Source: Nemania diffusa (Eukaryota; Ascomycota; Sordariomycetes; Xylariales; Xylariaceae). Taken from it: a DNA stretch of 64,000 nucleotides. The number at the start of each line of letters is the position of its first letter. The first letter of the stretch is position 1. Both the position numbers and the translations under genes were made by a program. The stretch lies in the NCBI GenBank assembly GCA_038501195.1, contig JBBPUQ010000009.1:930001-994000 (forward strand), given 5' to 3'. Under the pieces are notes generated by a model, which was not told where the DNA came from, did not search any database, and saw only the letters and a list, made by a program, of their open reading frames with translations. Shown one piece after another: positions 34,396 to 48,160 of the stretch.

Positions 34396-37300
34396 GTTGT
34401 ACGTAATTTAGGTACCCATTTACGGCGCTGTCCACTCGCACCGCCAATACGGCTAGGTACCTAGGCTACCTAGATAGTGAAACAGCAAGGAAATAACATT
34501 AGGTGTATATAGTATATATCATATCCTATGTGAGTTAGATGGAAGATGACCTGTCAATACTATCAAATCTGCTTATGCAATGTTTCACTTCGTTTCTTAT
34601 GTTGGCTAATATTTATTATACAACCGCACTATCCTCCTTGTAGGTATTTAGCTGACAACGTAGATCTGACGACGGCATTATCTCATTTGTTGTACACTCT
34701 GTACAGGTTGAACATCGCCATAAGCGGAAACTAGCCTCTAGAAGCAGGGATTATCATTGGTCCCTCGATAGTTTGCCCGAGGGGTTGAGAAATGTAAGCA
34801 GGTAAGACCTTTATACGTATATAAAATCCTAAGCTGGGTAGGCTGTAGGCGCACTAGGTATCTACATATGTATATAATTAATTATTGATACAGTTAGTTC
34901 TATGCGTAGGTAGGTAGCGTAGTGTTGTGTGTTGTGGCCGTTGGGTGTAACCTCAATCGAAAACGCCTACGCATAGCAGTAGCCATCTCCACCCTAGCGT
35001 GTCTCAGCTACCATTTACCACTTTGAGGTTGAGCTTGATCATCCACATGAACTCACCGCCTTCAGTATACATAACATAATGCCGTTTGCACACCATTCGA
35101 AACTTTAGGGAAACAGTTAATAAGCCGCTTGTCTGACCACCGAGTTTAGAGCCGGAAGTTCGAGGTTAGATGACAAACCGTTTGTCTCGATCAAACAAGC
35201 TAACCGATGCGAGGTACAGCAGATCCGGGGTGGACGCGCATTCTAGCAAGCCCACCTGAAGCCGGCTCCTCTTTGGTTCCCGAGGGAAAGGGGAGGTATA
35301 GTGTAAGCCTATCGTAACTGATCTATCTAATGATCGGCTTGCATCTCACAGTTAATACATAAAAGGTGTACGCCCGCTACTGACCTGGAAACCTTGGGCT
35401 TTCTTCGGGGCTGTTCGTCCTACCCTCATCCCGGCTGGGTGCCCATCTCCATCTAGCTAAGATAGCTGCTGCCCAGCCGTCCTAGTCGTACTGTAGTATA
35501 CGGCTTCTGCTTCATTAGGAGCATAGTCTGTCTGTACTAGGAGACTGCTGCGCATAAGTGGCTCACTTCTTTGGTTATGTCATTCATCCGTGAACCACCG
35601 GCCGTCGCGATTCGTGAACTGCAGATACGACACTTGGACAGACAGAAGCCTTCCGGTTCATCAACCGGCCACGTACATGCTGTCCCGAGATATATGTAGT
35701 ACCTCTCGACATGGGATCTCATATGTATGTCCCAACGATTATGTCATAGCTATACGTGCATACATATCGCATCCTAAATAGTTACTGATAGGGAATAGGG
35801 GGCTGGGGCGATGTAACTAATCATGTCTGTCAACATGCGGCAACAAATATATGGCCCATGCGTGGTTTGCTTACAGGAACTACTACTGCGTAGCTAATGT
35901 GGTGGAAAGATTATACCCGAAAATGGCCAATGATATTGTGATATGTGATTGATATTGTAGATATTAAACTCAACATCGGCGCACATTGTTTTGATTATAT
36001 TCGCAGCACAGACCGACAAACCGTAATACCGGCATTCGCACAGCATCAAGCAATCAAGTAAACCTTGAGGCCTGTCCGTCATCTCTGGGTCTCGTCGCAT
36101 GCAACACACACATTGCAACCTTCCATCTGACAGACAATCTCTCTGTTACCTCGCCCATTGGTGCATCCCCTGCTCTGTATGCGATAACAAATGCTACGGC
36201 AGCCTGAGTCAGAACAGAGCAACGAACGTACGCGATAGGACCAGCGCAGTTGCTGCCACCCCTCCCCGAGAGACAACAGATAGCAGATTCGACAAACGAA
36301 CAGCTGGGCGAAACGCTGAGCCGCTGCCTCTGCGGGCTTAAGTGTAAACGTAAGTTGCTGCATGCACTTATTCCGAACGGTATTACAACAACCATTATAA
36401 CAACACAGCATTGTCTGATTGTCACAATACTTGTTTATAATGCTAAGCTGATTGGGTAAAGCTTTTGCACGAGTCAGTCCATTAGTTGGTAGGTATCGAT
36501 TTCCTACCTTACTATTTACTAGCGCGATACCTTATTAGACGGGTACAGTCTCGGTATCACGAGAATATTTCAAGTCCCGCTGGACCGGCTCCTGTATTAC
36601 CCATTACCTGACCTAGGAGGTAGGTAGGTACCTATCGCTGACATTCACACCATGTGTGTGCGCTGCACTACTAAACCTGGTGCACCCCACAACTAAATTA
36701 CCTACAGCACCTACATACGCATGCGTGTAGCAGCGAGACCGCTACTTTTTCATTGATTGTTGCTGTGCTCTGTACCTATTCCCTACCCAACCATCACATC
36801 CGGGCTCAATGCGTAGATCTCGCCATTACCTGATGAGCATAAGTGCTACGGTAAGGTAATTTGTGAGGGCAACAGCACTATATATTTCTTCCCACTCAGA
36901 TACCTAAACTATCCAAACCAACGAGACCGGGATCCATCCTCCATAACTTCGCAAGCTACAGAATACATGTAAGTACAGAACACACTACCTACCTATTCAG
37001 CTTGGTGCCCACTGCAGCCTTCAAAATACCTACCTAGGTGCATACCTGCAGTATTAATTACCCAGCATTGATGTACCGAACTGACACTGACACGCGTTGC
37101 AGCCCGCCACTACTGCAGTATTGACGTTGAACTCAAAGCTGTGACTCAACGAGGCAACATCTATCTAGGTACCTGTTCAGACAGAAGTACAGCATACCTC
37201 GCCGCTGTTTCGCGATACCAGGACCAGGGAGGTTACATCTCCTAACGCCGTCGCCGTCGCCATTTTGCCATCATCTTCACCATTTACCTCTCACCTGCCA

Positions 37301-38127
37301 CACCGGGGCCTCTCTCATTGCCCTATTACAATTATATTCTTTGTACCGGGCCAGAACCCTGGTAGATCATCCCAGCTGTTCTCCCCAAGCTCAAGACTTG
37401 GGGCAAAGCTGGCTGCTCGTCAATACCTACTATTAATCAACAGCCGTGTCTTCCTTGCAGCGCACCTATACTACCCGTATCCCTTGCTTGGATTGTACTG
37501 TATTCGCTATATGTTATCGGGTCTCCTGGGTACGAACTGAAAAGTGATACATAGCACTGTACGATCGGTGCTATACTCCCGCCATACTTTTGTATAAAGA
37601 ACACACCCTACCTCCCGGGGTTGTATGATTTCATCGCTTCGATAACCCTAGGAAGCCAGCTCCGAGTACAGTACAGAATACGTCAAGCAACATCACTGTT
37701 CGCGCTACTGTGCATTGTGCATTGCTCGCACTTACGCAGTAAGTAGGTACATACCTACCTCACTTACACACATACGCACAGCTCGCGTGTGTGCAGGGAA
37801 CACGCACGGTCCATTCCCGCTCCTGCCCTGTCCTGCCCTGCCGCCCTGTTTCTCCTTCTGTGCTTGCTTGCGCTGTACTTGTAAGTACGTACTTTCCGAG
37901 AGGATCGCGAGCGCCGCTTGCTCCAAGAGGCCCGCCAAGGATCGCCCACGAATCGACAACGTGCAGTCCACTACCCAAGAACTCCACCCAGTCCCACCAA
38001 TCCACCATACATACAATCCACCCAATCCACCCTCTCCACCCTATCCACCTATTAAGTCGCATCACACACGACCAGCACTGTACATACAGCACTTTGTACC
38101 TGCGGTACCACGAGATCCCAGCCCATC
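34396..38127. other. Gene-free region between the element and the Sfp1 gene
   Basis: Composition returns to normal directly after the element. Short frames only. A 12-bp palindrome CTAGGTACCTAG lies at 34453-34464 and TAGGTACCTA at 36625-36634. The last 500 bases before 38128 are CA/CCACC-rich and probably form a long leader of the Sfp1-type gene, with several short upstream ATGs. Confidence 0.5.
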
Positions 38128-40562
38128 ATGAGCCAGGGCATCGCAGGCCGGTGGTTCACTGGGCATCCTGCCACTATCACTACTGCGACTACTACTAGCC
38201 AGCCAAGCCGCTGCACCGACTGGCCCGAGTCCAATCCGTCGTCACCTTTCAGCAGCCGTCGCGGGACCGACCAAACGTCCCAGTCCCAGTCCCAGTCCCA
38301 GGCCTGGTCCCAAAAGGCGATCCAAAATAATAATCCTAGCCACACTATCTATAATAATATTTCCCATCCCTCCTCCTCCTCTTCCGCCTCGACCTCCGCC
38401 GTCGCCGCCGTCGCCGTTGCTTCAACCGCTGCTCCCACTCCCGCCTCATCGCATTCTCTTTCATCTCCTTCCCCCTCGCCACAGCCGACTACGCCTAACG
38501 ATCCCTTTGGCCTGACTGATCTCATCCACCCATCCTGCCCACCCTCCAAGCCCATCCGCATTCCCGGCCCACCCAGCGTCCACAGCACACACTCCGCATC
38601 GGTCTGCCCTACCAGCGACCTTGATTTCGAATTCCTAGCGCCCTGCGACGAGTCGGAGTTTTTCAACAGTGCCGCTGTCGATATGACAACAGGCCCTGCG
38701 CTGGACTCGGCCATCGGCCGTGGTCGTCAGGACTCCTTCGTGAGTGCTGGCCCCAAGCCGATCTCGATGATCAATCCGAACCGCGAACTTGCGAATCGAG
38801 GACGGCGCGAAAGCATGGCCGGTAGTTTGATGAATGGGATGAGTTGGGGTGGCCTTTCCGTCGGAAGTTTCATTAGAGATGAGTAAGTCGTTCTCCTGTT
38901 GACCAACCTACCGCCTATACATGTGACGCTCTCCTCTACCCTCTCAATAGAGATATCTGAGACACATCTGAGAGTCTTAGACATCCCCCTCCCCTCCCCC
39001 GGAAACCAGTGTACTATTGAGGCTGACCACGTGTTTCACGATAGTCTAGCGATGACTGGCACCTCGCCTTTCGCCGGCTTAGCTCAGTCCCCTTCGTTTC
39101 ACTCCAACTCGTACATCCCCAAGATGGAGGCAGAATACCTGCGGGATTTCGTATGCTGCGATCTCAAACTAGACACAATGCATGATCTTCTGCGTCATTA
39201 TGAGACTGTCCATACCGCGGCAAATGCCCAGGGTGGTCGAAATGGCAATGGCGTTCGCATGCCCCATAGGCTCTCCGCCACTAGCCGGCCTTCCATCTCC
39301 ATAGGCTCTGGTCGCCCAGAATCCCAAGGGTTCCAGAGTCAAGGCCAGGTAGGCTTCGGCCAACAGAACCGGATAGTGGGGGCTAACAGCAGTTCTGGCA
39401 TGGGCTTCGGTAGCCTGCATGGGGCTAGGCAATCAATGGGTATGGATTCCAACAAACAGACTCAACTAGGTGGCATGCAATCCCATGATGACCTAGACGC
39501 CGTAGGTGACATGGAGATGGACGATGCTCTTGGAATAATGGAAATCGATGATAGCCACAGGACAATCCAACAAACGAGGCAGATGTTTGGTCAACAAAGA
39601 CCCGAGTTGCAGTTGAATAGCTCAGGCATGCCGCAGGCCCTAAGAACCTCTCAGCCGCCAACGCCCGGCACGTCCGGCTTCGGTTATCAGAACAACCCTA
39701 CAGTATCGTCCGTTAACACTCCAACACTCACCACTAACCAATCCGGCATGGGTGGTTCATCAGATGCTATCATCGATAATTCCTCGCTTGACTTCATGGA
39801 CCTCAATAGTGCGGTCGGGGGTTTGAATAGCTCAGCTTTGTCAGAGTACTTTATCCAAGACCCGGCAAAGAGGTTGTATAGCCCGAATGGCACTTCAGCC
39901 AACCAACAACGTGTTCTTCAGCAGCAAATGGCACAGTTCGGCCTCGATCAGAGCCAATTCCCTCACATGGACCCTACTCACCTTGCTGCCTTGCAGAGGG
40001 CCATAGCGAATCCGGAAACATTCACCATGCCACCCGAGGAAGACAAGCCGTTTAAGTGCCCAGTCATTGGATGTGAAAAAGCCTACAAAAACCAAAATGG
40101 CTTGAAGTAAGTTTGGCTTGTTTTTTTTTATGAACAAAGTTGTAGTGTATTTTTAGTCTGTTGCTAACCGTGTTTGAAGATATCACAAACAACATGGTCA
40201 CCAAAACCAACAACTTCATGAGAACGGGGACGGTACCTTCTCAATTGTGAATCCCGAAACATCTGCTCCATATCCCGGCGAGACAGGAATGGAGAAAGAG
40301 AAGCCTCACAAGTGTGAGTACTGTCATAAGCGGTATAAGAACCAAAATGGGCTGAAATACGTAAGAAACTTGATCCTCATATGGATACCCGCATGACACA
40401 TAAGGCTAACTAGCTGCACAGCACAAACAACATTCGTCGGCTTGTGAAATACAAGCCCAAGCAGCAAGCATCCGAGCAAATTTGTCCAATAATCAGATGA
40501 CTTTCAACGTGGGCAACCTCTCACACGGATTACCTGGTATTGGCGAGGAGATGCAGATGTAA
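38128..40562 (+). CDS. sfp1: Sfp1-type C2H2 zinc finger transcription factor
   Basis: Four exons: 38128-38882, 39045-40106, 40180-40360 and 40422-40562, giving 712 residues. Intron donors are GTAAGT, GTAAGT and GTAAGA; branch sites GCTGAC and GCTAAC; acceptors TAG, AAG and CAG. The joins give FIRDDLAMTGTSPF, NGLKYHKQHGH and NGLKYHKQHS, as in fungal Sfp1 proteins. Two C-terminal C2H2 fingers, FKCPVIGCEKAYKNQNGLKY (about 588-612) and HKCEYCHKRYKNQNGLKY (about 645-668), are joined by a long spacer, which is the split-finger arrangement of Sfp1. A third degenerate finger (VCCDLKLDTMHDLLRHYETVH) lies near 286-308. The middle is Gln/Asn/Ser/Gly-rich. Sfp1 in yeast controls ribosome biogenesis and cell size downstream of TOR; a similar nuclear role is inferred. 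The exact start in the Ser-rich N-terminus is less certain. Confidence 0.88.
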
Positions 40563-42867
40563 AGCACCTCATATTCTCATTCATCCCAAGCCAAGTTTCC
40601 GCGGTCATATGAGGAATTTTAGGGCAATGTGCTCGTAAATCCTACACGATGCATTGCTATCCAACTAAAACAAACACCAGCCAGGCTAGTCCCTCGGCAT
40701 CTGCTACTGTCCGTAAAACGACGTCAGCTCGTTTTTTCCGCTTCGGCTGGGGTTCTCTCTTCAACTTTAAATCGTGCTCGTTTCGACTGTACACCATAGA
40801 TTTCTACACATAGACTGGATACCGGATACCCCTTCCTCTGTTTATTTCCTTGTTACATCCTAAGTTCTAGGATCGGAAAAGTTCACACTTCTCATTTCAG
40901 GCGTTCCTGTCTTTCAGCATAACGGTCTTCTTACGAATTAGCTCTTCGCTTTCACCCTTCGTTTAGAAGTCTACTAAATCCACTGTCGCCACCTTCCGAA
41001 AGGGAGAGCTACGACTTATGACGATACAAATTAGGATGGATACTCGCAATCACCCGTCAAAACCACCTGTACCAAATCATCAAGGGAAAAGAAAATGAAG
41101 AATGGCATAGATAAAAGAGTGGATGCTGGATATGGAACAGACATAGGACGGGTGATGCGAGGATGGATATAGCGAGGCGGTTGCTTTTCAGCCACACATA
41201 CTACGACACCCCCTCTGGATATTTCCTACGATAGATGGCGGATCAATTCTCTCATGAGAGTATCCCTACTGCCCCACGGCTCGTTGATGACGAACAGAAA
41301 AAATGTAAAATTCGGTTCCAATTTGATATTGGGACTGAGTTCTATCTCATAGGTTTCACGGCTATTCCCAAGCGGAGAGCTCTATAATGTCTGGATTTCG
41401 AGATACTCGAGTTGTCCTACGTCAGGGCAACAGAAGTTGCAGTTGTCCGGTCATGCCATAGACTTGGCAATGAAGCCACTGTTATTATTGGTACACGATT
41501 GTGAGGGGGGAGGTATCATCCTGACGCTAATGTAGCTGCTCGGATCTGCCTCCGGCAATAAGCCATTTGCATGAAAGGGATCTTTCTATAGCGTTCTGTT
41601 AATTCTTTACTTGAATTCCATAGGTTAGAAGGTTTTCTACCTCGTGATCAATATGTCGTTGCATAGTACGTCTTATCCCGTTCTTGAATCTAGTGCTAGT
41701 AAGTGAGCTACATCCACGTATAGACGCAAGGTTTGAGAGGCTTAATTAATTGCGGCCACTTGATTAGTGCATGGACGAGCAAGGTACCGATATTGTCCAC
41801 AGAGCACACAAACCCAACACCAAAGCCTCTACGGTACTAGTGCTCACCGCCGCAAAACGACCATCCATCTGACCCTCCATGAGTCTCGACACGTACCAGG
41901 TAACAACCGACGGAAAACCTGCCGAGCATGTCTGTACATAGTGTATCTATCTAGTCTACATACTACCTAGCCTAGCTAGCCTAGGTAGATACCGCGGTAT
42001 CCCACCTGCCTAACCGTTGTCCCCGGCAGGCGATCACCGTTTCGTGTTAAACCGCGAAGGGAAATGATGGACTCTGACATTCCAAGTTCGACGGAAGCCC
42101 CGCGAGTCAGACTGGTGATCGGCGGAGGGGCATCGTACAAGGTGCGATGGTCGGCTATCAGAGTGTTTTGGTTGATTTGGGCTCTACAGTTGAATAAAGA
42201 GATGGGGGATAGAAGGACTTGTTAAGAGCAGAGGACACCATCGGCTTTCCATCGTGGATATGAAGGCAGGCTAGTTCGGCGGATATGTTATATAGGCCAG
42301 CTATATATACGAGAAGTTAGCGTTAATTAGGTGATGACCAATGACAGCAGCCAAGTCACATATGACGTTCTAATACGCAGTAGCTCTTTGGTCACGTAAA
42401 CATAGGTAGGCAAAATAGCGTCTCAAGTTCATGAGCGGCATAATTCATTATCCGTAGCAGATAGACAGTAGTGCCGCCCAAAGTAACGCCGTCTTAAGGT
42501 ATAGTAGCGATGTGCCCTAGCTACCTACGTAGTTCGCACAGCAAGCAAGACACCCAACCCAGCAGCAAGAAACCCTCTCACCCCAACGCCGGCACCGGAG
42601 CGAGCCCGTCTGTAGACCACTGGCAATAGAAAACTACGCGAAACACGATCCGAATGCGTGATTTCGCCCTGTATGTGCAATAGCTTATCTCACCCCGCAA
42701 GCAACCCAGATAACGCCGGTTCAGAATCGAAAACAACAAGCCTTCCCATCATCGCTAGTCATAAGATATTCGGGGGGAAAGCACGCGAAAGGCCGGCACA
42801 CAAATCTCATCTTAGCCCATAGCGACTTGGTTGGTTTTCCCCTATCAGTTGGCTAACGTGAGAATGA
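40563..42867. other. Convergent intergenic region, Sfp1/Kelch-BTB
   Basis: Over 2 kb between convergent genes. The first several hundred bases look like an Sfp1 3' UTR. Further right is CTAG-rich palindromic DNA (41961-41990). No gene recognised. Confidence 0.5.
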
Positions 42868-45326
42868 TTAAGCGATATCCATGCCTTCAGAGTCATCCTC
42901 CATATCAGAGGGCAACTGGGTGCGATCACTCCCAACGCTATCTTTCCGCGGGGCCCATTCGTTTCGGTTGCGGTAGCTGTCGACGTAGTCAAGTTCCTCG
43001 CCGGCTATAACTCTACCTTCCATATCGATTTCCTGTGACAATTCAACTAAGGCTGTGCGAGGAAGTGTTAGGAATCCCTCGGTGCGGACGATGCGACCCC
43101 AATGTGTTAGACAGAAGCTCGCTGCTCTCTTGCGCAACCAATCTTCGCTCGCTTGACCTGCACAATACCAGATGATGCATGCGTGATCAACATCAAGCTC
43201 CTTCGATAGACGGTTTACACAGAGGAGTCTGAGGCGCGGGATGTTGTACATATTAGCCAGTACTAACAGTCCAGCTACGTCGGAGAGGTCTGTGACCCCA
43301 TCATTGACATGTATGCTATCTGTATATAGGTAGAATAGGAATGCTTTCACGACGGAATAAGGTTCAGGAATATGCATCTTTTTAGTGTGGAATTCGGCCA
43401 TCTGTGCGTTGTAAAGGCGCTCGAAATGCGGCCAGCGAGCCTGGAGAATGAGTTTGTGGACGTGAATAGGTGGTGACGTGGGAGCATCTGGCGCAAGCCA
43501 ATTCCGGTCATCTGGCACCTCTCCGGCACGAATCAGACTAGAGGTAATCATATCGTCGTCTTCGTAATCACTAGCAAGGGCAGTAATGATAAAATCGGTT
43601 CCACTGCCTGTCTCCGGAGGTTGGTTGAAGAGCCTTGCAAGATCCAGACCTAGTCCTTTTGACGGTTGTTCTTGCATCCGTGTATGGGATGAGGGGCGAG
43701 AGAGCTCTGAACGAGGCTCTGAGACAAAGTTGTTTCCGAGAAAGCCATAACGCCGCAAATCTACCTCCATAATATCACTCAGATACTCCTCATACCCGTT
43801 TGAACCAAGGTCGTTCGCCGTGTCAGTTGGGCATCCCAGTAACCAGGCTTTTGTGCCATCTTCGTTCATGGTACAGTAATGCCAACGGAAGCCTGATTTA
43901 AATATCTCGCGGCCTTCAGCCAGTTTTTGCCATCGTAGGGATGCTAGGTCTAAGGCCGATAAAGAACATTCCTTTGATGTGATTGTGGCGGCTGGTGTTA
44001 CAAAATCAAGCAATGTGCCCGAGGAGTAAATGTGAAAGTGGGTTCCAGGGACTTGAGAGGGTACATGGGCACCAGAGACGAACTTGAGAGATGACACTGC
44101 GCCTGGTGCCATGGGGGCATAGGTTTTAAGTTGGAAAGAGGGTGTGCTGACTTGAGCTGTCCTCGAATTGGCGGCATATCCAGAGGCACCTACGGCGGTA
44201 GTCGTGCCCATGGAATAAATGGGGCGAGACAGATCTGTACTGCGGCTCATGACTGCATGTCTATCCGAGGTCGAGCCGATGTGAGGTGGTGAATCGAAAG
44301 CAGGGCTGCCCTTAAGATCAAGCCACCATAATTCGCTAACCTTGTCCATATCTCCACTAAGCCCGCCAAAGACCCAAACTCGGTCGGCCCTGTAATAGTT
44401 AGCATGAATAAATAGTCAAGATGAAGGCGGCACACACCAGATATAAGCTGAGTGATCAAATCTTGGAACAAATCGCCAGGATCTAGACCACGTATATGTC
44501 TTCAAGTCCAAGTAACAGATATCGTCCAAAACATAGTTATCATGGCCGGTGATACCGCCAATGATAAACAGCTTATCTTCGTGGAGGACAGCGGCGTGTC
44601 TTGCCCGGCCTTTGGGTAGAGGGCCGGTGACTGGGGGCTGTGTCCAGTTTGCTGTTTGTAGATCGAAGATGATGAGGTCCGAAAGATAGGTGCGGTGTTC
44701 ATTCTCACCACCGAAAACTAGAAGCTTATTACCTTGATACAGCGTAGCTGTATGCCCTACAATCCAAATAGTGAGCTGGCGCGCTTCAACACAGGAGGTC
44801 TAGGGTAGTAGCACGTACCCATTCTAACGCCCGGAATATCCCCGTAGTTGTCTACCAGACTCCATTGATGACTCGAAAGATCCAGTTTGAGGACATGGTT
44901 GTAGACTTCGTCAGTGTACTGGTCAAAGCCTCCGAAGGCATAGATCCGGTTGTCACCGCAATAAGTTACCGAGGCATTGACAAGACACGCAGGCCTCTGG
45001 CCGAGGGTTCGTGTGACTTTAGGTCGGTAGCCATCCATCATAGCCCTGTTCTTCAGAGGCGAATTTGGCATAACAAATGTGTTTCCGGAGGAGGCAGCGG
45101 AGACAGGGGTCGGGGCGTTGGCGTTGGTGTTGGTGTTGCTATTGGCAATCGAAGGAGTGACGGATGGTGCAGAAGCGGTGACCGAGGATGGGAAATGAGT
45201 CGAGTTGACCGGGCCTCCGAATAAAGACTGCGTAGACGCAGACGGCGTTGAGGGATGCGCCATACTTGGTCGCCTGTACCGAGCCTGTGTAGGTAGGTTC
45301 TGGATGTAGTTAGAAGATGAGTGCAC
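42868..45326 (-). CDS. Kelch-BTB protein, Ral2-like
   Basis: Three exons on the minus strand: 45326-44819, 44756-44438 and 44389-42868, giving 782 residues, or 761 if the start is the second Met at 45263 (MAHPSTPSAS). Donors GTACGT and GTGTGT, acceptors TAG and CAG; the joins give GVRMGHTATLYQGNKLLVFGG and SAYIWADRVWVFGG. Kelch blades run from about residue 110 to 300 (CGDNRIYAFGGFDQYTDEVY, LLVFGGENEH, LFIIGGITGHDNYV, VWVFGGLSGD). A BTB/POZ region lies at about 582-700 (PPIHVHKLILQARWPHFERL, FLFYLYTDSIH). Kelch followed by a C-terminal BTB is the layout of fission yeast Ral2, which is needed for Ras1 activation; orthology is inferred, not proven. A Cul3 adaptor role is the alternative. It shares a 986-bp divergent promoter region with Cdc20. 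Confidence 0.82.
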
Positions 45327-46312
45327 GAACTATACGTCTAGTCACAGTAGTGGACGCTTGCTACGCCACCATCAGCACGACATCTGAATGGAGTGGCGAC
45401 GACAACGAAGGGCCGCGGACAGCAAACCCTGAAGTCGGCTTGTGGCTGTTGGCGAATTGAACAGACAGAATATACACTTAGCTGAAGTTGATGGCAGCTA
45501 ATGGTGTGTATATGTAGGCCGGCTCGGTAGTTAGGTCGAGATCAAGGTTTGACTTGGGTACCTAAATGGTAGGAATCAATATCGACTTTGCATATCGCAC
45601 AGTGTTGTGATAAGCACGGCTCCAGGCAAGACACAGGTTCATGTGGCAGTGCAGGGGGGCGAATGGTACCTGTCCAGGGTGTGTATGCGTAGAGAATACG
45701 TGTTTCGGTACGACGCTACAGACTCGATGAACCTAAAACAGTGCTGGCGAGTCCCGACGTGGAAGCGAATGTGGGTTCTTCATTCACTAGGTTGCACTAG
45801 GCTAGTGCGGCGGAATCGTTAATTGCTGTAGAGGTTGGTGTGGGGCGTAGTGAAGGGGAAGGCCCATTGACATTGTTGTCCCATCAACGCCCCACTTTGG
45901 ATGTAAATAAAAGAGCTCCCATCATGAACTGAATTATAGAACTCTCTCTTCCTCCTTCTCATCACACTCTTCTCCATCTCACATCCCACCCTACATCAGA
46001 ATCCTTCTAGACCTACATATCTCAAAGCCATCATCAACCCAAGCTTCTTGCAAGAAATATTCTCGAGTCCACTAGATCTCATCGCTACTCAGCCATTTGA
46101 TCGCTTTCCGACTCTGAGCCATTCTTCCAGAAGGCACACTTCGATATATCGAGCATTACAACAGCAGATACTAACCAAACAACATTCCAGGAACCATTAA
46201 GTTGAGTCTCTTGGAGCTCATTCGATTTATCGGGGCTCTTTCTCACATCACTACTGAGCCAAGCTACAACGCGCATACTACTACGTTAGTCATAAGTACA
46301 CATTAAGGCACC
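45327..46312. promoter_or_regulatory. Divergent intergenic promoter region, Kelch-BTB/Cdc20
   Basis: 986 bases between divergent start codons. The Cdc20 side (about 45940-46010) is a pyrimidine-rich CTCTTCCTCCTTCTC tract, as often seen near fungal transcription starts. No specific operator is claimed. Confidence 0.5.
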
Positions 46313-48160
46313 ATGGCAACAGCTTCAGTAGCAACCCCCCTTAAGTCCCACAAGGGACTTTTCTCCTCCCGTGTCGCTGGCGGCCGGATGCCCTTGACCC
46401 CCTCTCCCCGTCAGCGCACTACCACCATCGCACAGGCCGTGAACTCCTCGCCGTATACCCCTGAGAAATATCACGATACTACTCGCGCTGGCAAGTCAGT
46501 GTATGGAGGAAACCTATCGTCGCACTTCGCCAAACCCAGCGCACGATCCTCCCATCGCGATTCGCCTAAGTCAAACATCGCTCGATGCGTGGCAACTCCG
46601 CGAAAGGCCCTTGAGCTAGGTGTATCAGACTTTGCCCTCGTTGGCACAGGACACACTAAGACCCCTGCCAAGAAGGTACCACTGCGCCAGAGGTCCAACA
46701 AGACTACATTGGCCTATGCGGGTGATCGATTCATTCCCAACCGGAGCAACAGCTCTGCAATTGCCCATGCCGGTTCAGGAAAGCTAGATCTTCAGGACAG
46801 GTCACGACCCAAATCGAGAGGCAACGGTGACTCGTCTTCAATTCTGTCCTCGGCTACCGATGCCGCCATTGCTTCCCTTGAAGGACTTAGCCTTGACGAT
46901 GATGAGGATGCGACCACCTACTCGCGTCCATCACCAAACACTATTGCTTATCAAGAATCCCTGGCCAGTGCGTGCGGTGTCAAGCTCAACACTAGAATCC
47001 TTCAGTTCAAGCCTGCCCCGCCTGAGTCATCCAAGCCTATTGATCTCCGCCAGCAGTACAACCGACCCCTCAAACCCGCCAATGCCAGCTCGGCCCAATT
47101 CAGACGCCACATCGCAACTGCACCGGAACGTGTGCTCGATGCCCCTGGCCTCATCGACGACTACTACCTAAACCTGCTCGACTGGAGCACGGGCAACCAG
47201 GTTGCTATCGGTTTGGAGCGGAATGTTTACGTCTGGTCAGCCGACGAGGGCTCCGTCAGCTGCCTTTTGGAGACGACTCCCGATACCTATGTCAGCAGCG
47301 TTAAGTGGTCTGATGACGGGGCTTACGTCGGTGTCGGTCTTGGTACGGGTGAGGTCCAGATCTGGGATGTCGCTGAAGGCTCCAAGATCCGCAGCATGTT
47401 TGGACACGACACCCGTGTTGGCGTGATGGGCTGGAACAAGCACCTCCTGTCTACCGGCGCCCGCAGTGGCCTTGTCTACAACCACGACGTCCGTATTGCC
47501 GAGCACAAGGTCGCCGAGCTCGTCTCTCATACTTCTGAAGTGTGCGGGCTCGAGTGGCGGTCCGATGGTGCTCAGCTCGCTACTGGCGGCAATGACAACC
47601 TGGTTTCGATCTGGGATGCCCGCTCCTTGGCGGTTCCCAAATTCACCAAGACCAACCACAAGGCCGCTGTTAAGGCGCTCGCCTGGTGCCCCTGGAACAT
47701 GAACCTGCTTGCCACCGGCGGTGGTTCATACGATCGTCATATCCACTTCTGGAACACAACATCCGGTGCCCGCGTTAACAGCATCGATACCGGTTCCCAG
47801 GTCACCAGTCTCCGCTGGAGCACCAGCTACCGCGAGATTGTCAGCTCCAGCGGTTTCCCCGACAACTCCCTCAGCATCTGGAGTTATCCTACACTGGTTC
47901 GCAATGTAGAGATCCCAGCTCACGAGAGCCGTGTCCTCCACAGCTGTCTCAGCCCAGACGGACAGATGCTCGCTACTGCAGGTAAGATGAGACAGTCATT
48001 GCCGAGGTTTTATACAAATTAGCTAACAATAGTCACAGCTGCTGATGAAAGCTTGAAGTTCTGGAAGATCTTCGAGAAGAGACCCGGCTCCAGTGCCGGC
48101 ATCGGCTCGGGCGCCTCGTCCGGCAAGGTAGAGATGGCCAAGCAAATGACAATCCGATAA
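46313..48160 (+). CDS. cdc20: APC/C activator Cdc20 (Slp1-type)
   Basis: Two exons: 46313-47981 and 48039-48160, giving 596 residues. The 57-nt intron has donor GTAAGA, branch GCTAAC and acceptor CAG, and the join restores LATAAADESLKFWKIFE. The N-terminal region has a C-box DRFIPNR at 138-144. The WD40 propeller begins at RVLDAPGLIDDYYLNLLDWS, where the Gly-Leu is Cdc20-like (Cdh1 proteins usually have DAPEL). It includes SVKWSDDGAYVGVGLGTGEV, GHDTRVGVMGWN, SHTSEVCGLEWRSDGAQLAT and NHKAAVKALAWCPW. The C-terminus ends in Ile-Arg, the IR tail that docks on the APC/C. Cdc20 recruits securin and cyclin B for ubiquitination at anaphase and is the target of the spindle checkpoint. All expected elements are present; no KEN box was noticed. 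Confidence 0.95.

Noticed and set aside
36054..36425. 123-codon minus-strand frame with a hydrophobic, signal-like N-terminus
   Set aside because: Two other long frames overlap it on both strands, the region is gene-free in character, and no motif or leader supports it.
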